From contig MFVN01000016.1 in the NCBI GenBank assembly GCA_001786095.1, forward strand, positions 1 through 6,729: DNA of 6,729 bases, in the 5' to 3' direction. A model generated the notes under the pieces. It was not told the DNA's origin, searched no databases, and saw nothing but the letters and a program-made list of their open reading frames with translations. Origin of the DNA: Candidatus Nomurabacteria bacterium RIFCSPLOWO2_02_FULL_42_17 (GTDB taxonomy: Bacteria > Patescibacteriota > Minisyncoccia > Phycocordibacterales > MFVN01). Every line of letters begins with the position of its first letter. Position 1 is the stretch's first letter. Positions 5,488-6,729 of the stretch are shown piece after piece. The position numbers and the translations under genes are program-made.

Positions 5488-5508
5488 CGACTAGGTCTTG
5501 CCTAGTCG
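5488..5508. repeat. left REP-like hairpin
   Basis: CGACTAGG (5488-5495) and CCTAGTCG (5501-5508) form a perfect 8-bp stem with loop TCTTG, extendable by a T-G pair (5487/5509). It lies 16 bases after the nuclease-like stop and contains the TAG of the convergent transposase gene (5502-5504). It could stop transcription from both sides but lacks a T-run. Confidence 0.8.
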
Positions 5509-6161
5509 GATTTAAAATTAAACCATTCAAATACTTCTTTTAGAAAAATCTCCTTGGTTGGGAAATAGTTAGGAAAAGTTACGGTATTTAAAATTTTATT
5601 TTGTATTCTACTAATTCCTAAAAAATCAAGAAAGCTGGAGTATTGATATTTGTTTAAAAAGTCTATCGCCCGCCGTTTGTTATGAATACCTTTTTCTTTC
5701 CAATCTTTGTCTATAAGTTTTATTGAATTAAGGTGGATATAAGAAAATAAATATTTTAAATAACGATCTTCATCGACATGTTCAGCTTTAAATTTTCCCT
5801 CAAACAATCCGCCTGTTCTTTTATATTTTTTATTGTAATACATCACATAAGCAGTTGAGAGCTTTTGCATAAATTTACTTATATCGCCTTTCTCAGTTTG
5901 GGTAATTAAAATATGAAAATGATTCGGCATTAGACAATAAGCACCAATACTAACAAGTTCTAAGTCGCGTTTAAAATCGTAGGGACTTTCAATTTTATTT
6001 AAAGCATATATTCTAAAATTGTTTTCAGAATTGCAGGCATATAATAAACTAATAAAACGATAGTGATCTTCCTTGTCATGGAAAATTTTCTGCTTACTGT
6101 TTCCACGATTATAAATATGATAATACTCTTCTGAAACAAAAGCTTTTTTGCGAATTGACAT
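5502..6161 (-). CDS. REP-associated tyrosine transposase (IS200-like, Y1_Tnp)
   Basis: 219 residues. Y1 HUH single-strand transposase: it nicks DNA through a tyrosine and forms a 5'-phosphotyrosine link at REP hairpins. Visible landmarks are the N-terminal strand YYHIYNRGNSKQKIF (13-27), the helix DHYRFISLL, the metal-binding HUH motif in LMPNHFHILIT (H81 and H83), and FMQKLSTAYVMYYNKKYKRTGGLFEGKFKA, where Y105 is the probable nucleophile (Y108 and Y109 nearby). The C-terminal extension beyond the usual about 150 residues of IS200 TnpA is typical of RAYTs. The start ATG at 6161 follows TATAAT closely and has no SD. The stop lies inside the left REP hairpin. The reading frame appears intact, so the enzyme may be active. 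Single-copy RAYTs are often domesticated. Confidence 0.92.
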   Translation of the reverse strand: MSIRKKAFVSEEYYHIYNRGNSKQKIFHDKEDHYRFISLLYACNSENNFRIYALNKIESPYDFKRDLELVSIGAYCLMPNHFHILITQTEKGDISKFMQKLSTAYVMYYNKKYKRTGGLFEGKFKAEHVDEDRYLKYLFSYIHLNSIKLIDKDWKEKGIHNKRRAIDFLNKYQYSSFLDFLGISRIQNKILNTVTFPNYFPTKEIFLKEVFEWFNFKSD

Positions 6162-6168
6162 AAAACTT

Positions 6169-6197
6169 ATTATAATTCTTTAGGTTTGACTAGGCAA
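6169..6197 (-). promoter_or_regulatory. transposase promoter with -35 inside the REP hairpin
   Basis: On the minus strand TATAAT (6174-6169, perfect) is preceded by exactly 17 bases and TTGCCT (6197-6192, 4 of 6 matches to TTGACA). The TTGCCT lies in the loop and stem of the right REP hairpin. The predicted transcript start near 6162 is one base before the ATG, so the mRNA would be leaderless, which fits the missing SD. Confidence 0.55.
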
Positions 6198-6208
6198 GAC
6201 CTAGTTAG
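6186..6208. repeat. right REP-like hairpin
   Basis: ACTAGG (6189-6194) pairs with CCTAGT (6200-6205) around loop CAAGA. The stem extends outward with G-T (6188/6206), T-A and T-G pairs. The inner 18 bases are the exact reverse complement of the left hairpin. The outer flanks differ, so the conserved unit ends there. It also carries the probable -35 box of the transposase. Confidence 0.8.
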
Positions 6209-6226
6209 CTGTTATTTATTTGGGAA

Positions 6227-6239
6227 CTGTCATTGCGAG
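6227..6239 (+). repeat. possible fragment of a dispersed CATTGCGAG-type repeat
   Basis: CTGTCATTGCGAG matches the opening of a dispersed palindromic element (GTCATTGCGAG followed by GAGCG...) seen in many bacterial genomes. Here the homology ends at 6239 and an A/T run follows, so it is at most a truncated copy. Recalled from memory; chance similarity over 13 bases is possible. Confidence 0.25.
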
Positions 6240-6251
6240 TTTTTTAAAACA

Positions 6252-6729
6252 TTAATTCAAATCCGCATGTAAACGCAGAATTTTATCGTTTTGGCGAAGT
6301 TTTTCGTGCACCTTGGCTTCAATTTGACGGATACGTTCGCGCGTTACGCCAAATTCCCCGCCAACTTCTTCTAGTGTATGCTGAACGCCGTCCTGCAGAC
6401 CATAACGCATTTCCAATATTTTTCTTTCTTTAAGCGAAAGATCGGCTAACACTAAGCGTAGTTGGTCCGAAAGTATGCGCCGAGCCACATTCTGTTCCGG
6501 ACGCGGAATTTTATCATCAGCTATAAATTCACCGCGTGTGGATTTATCATCATCATCCCCCACGGGCTGTTCCAAAGAAAGCATTTCTTGACTGATTGAT
6601 TCTATGGTTCGAATTTTTTCAATATCCACGCCCATCTCGGTGGCAATTTCTTCCGGCAAGGGATCACGACCCAAATCCTGCGACAACCGCCGAGAAATTT
6701 GTTTATATTTGGAAATAGTTTCAACCATA
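6252..6729 (-). CDS. rpoD: primary sigma factor RpoD, C-terminal part (regions 3-4)
   Basis: Partial: the gene runs off the right edge. The visible 158 residues start at the internal VHMVETI junction of sigma70 proteins (only the last base of the His codon is inside the window), so the methionine at 6726-6728 is not the true start. Region 3 (SRRLSQDLGRDPLPEEIATEMGVDIEKI), the acidic 3.2 linker (SLEQPVGDDDDKSTRGEFIADD), region 4.1 (LADLSLKERKILEMRYGLQDG) and the 4.2 helix-turn-helix that binds the -35 box (TLEEVGGEFGVTRERIRQIEAKVHEKLR) are all present. The nearly invariant VTRERIRQIEAK identifies the primary housekeeping sigma factor. The stop is TAA at 6252-6254. No clear terminator follows; the next structure downstream is the right REP hairpin. 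Confidence 0.95.
   Translation of the reverse strand, partial: MVETISKYKQISRRLSQDLGRDPLPEEIATEMGVDIEKIRTIESISQEMLSLEQPVGDDDDKSTRGEFIADDKIPRPEQNVARRILSDQLRLVLADLSLKERKILEMRYGLQDGVQHTLEEVGGEFGVTRERIRQIEAKVHEKLRQNDKILRLHADLN

Larger units (their letters stand above)
5487..6208. mobile_element. REPtron: RAYT gene between inverted REP-like hairpins
   Basis: GACTAGGCAAGACCTAGT occurs at 6188-6205 and as its exact reverse complement at 5490-5507, so the single transposase gene is framed by 18-bp perfect inverted repeats. Each repeat is itself a hairpin with a 5-base loop (CAAGA / TCTTG). REP-associated tyrosine transposases (RAYTs) are typically flanked by inverted REP palindromes of this sort, and mobilise or spread them through single-stranded DNA. 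The AT-rich unit sits between the nuclease-like gene and rpoD. No target duplication is evident, as expected for IS200-related enzymes. Confidence 0.8.

Noticed and set aside
5488..6206. Two-copy repeat as a CRISPR or toxin-antitoxin remnant
   Set aside because: Only two copies, in inverted orientation, flanking a RAYT gene; this is the REP arrangement, with no spacers or partner gene.

Overview
The window looks like a chromosomal piece of a Patescibacteria/CPR-type bacterium, probably Parcubacteria-like. The pointers are a reduced EF-Ts, short single-anchor membrane proteins of unknown function, a tRNA without an encoded CCA end, Dsb-like proteins of the CPR type, an IS200-like REP-associated transposase, and very compact spacing. 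The taxonomic call is inference; no 16S rRNA gene is present.

Left part (1-1880, plus strand): a sigma70-type promoter and a structured leader precede rpsB (ribosomal protein S2). rpsB overlaps tsf (EF-Ts) by one base. A small membrane-anchored protein of unknown function and tRNA-Thr(TGU) follow. A long A/T-rich inverted repeat (1882-1918) separates this block from convergent genes.

Middle (1899-4126, minus strand): transcription runs from a DUF378 two-helix membrane protein, through a leader hairpin, to a membrane family 2 glycosyltransferase of the processive type, then to a membrane-anchored thioredoxin-like protein with a CPEC site only 3 bases downstream. This reads as a small envelope operon.

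Right part (4193-6729): an extended -10 promoter drives a membrane-anchored DsbA-like protein whose halves appear in the wrong order. The C-terminal half with the cis-proline loop comes first and the N-terminal half with CPFC comes last, and the reading frame stops where the first half begins in the normal fold. This is the most striking feature of the window: a circularly permuted, or duplicated and then truncated, DsbA. Directly downstream lies an AT-rich stretch holding a PD-(D/E)XK nuclease-like gene and a REP-associated tyrosine transposase (RAYT). The transposase is flanked by 18-bp perfect inverted repeats, each itself a hairpin. One hairpin contains the transposase stop codon and the other contains its probable -35 box. 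The window ends inside rpoD (regions 3 and 4 of the primary sigma factor), on the minus strand.

No CRISPR array, rRNA or replication origin is visible, and no gene-free stretch exceeds 300 bases.
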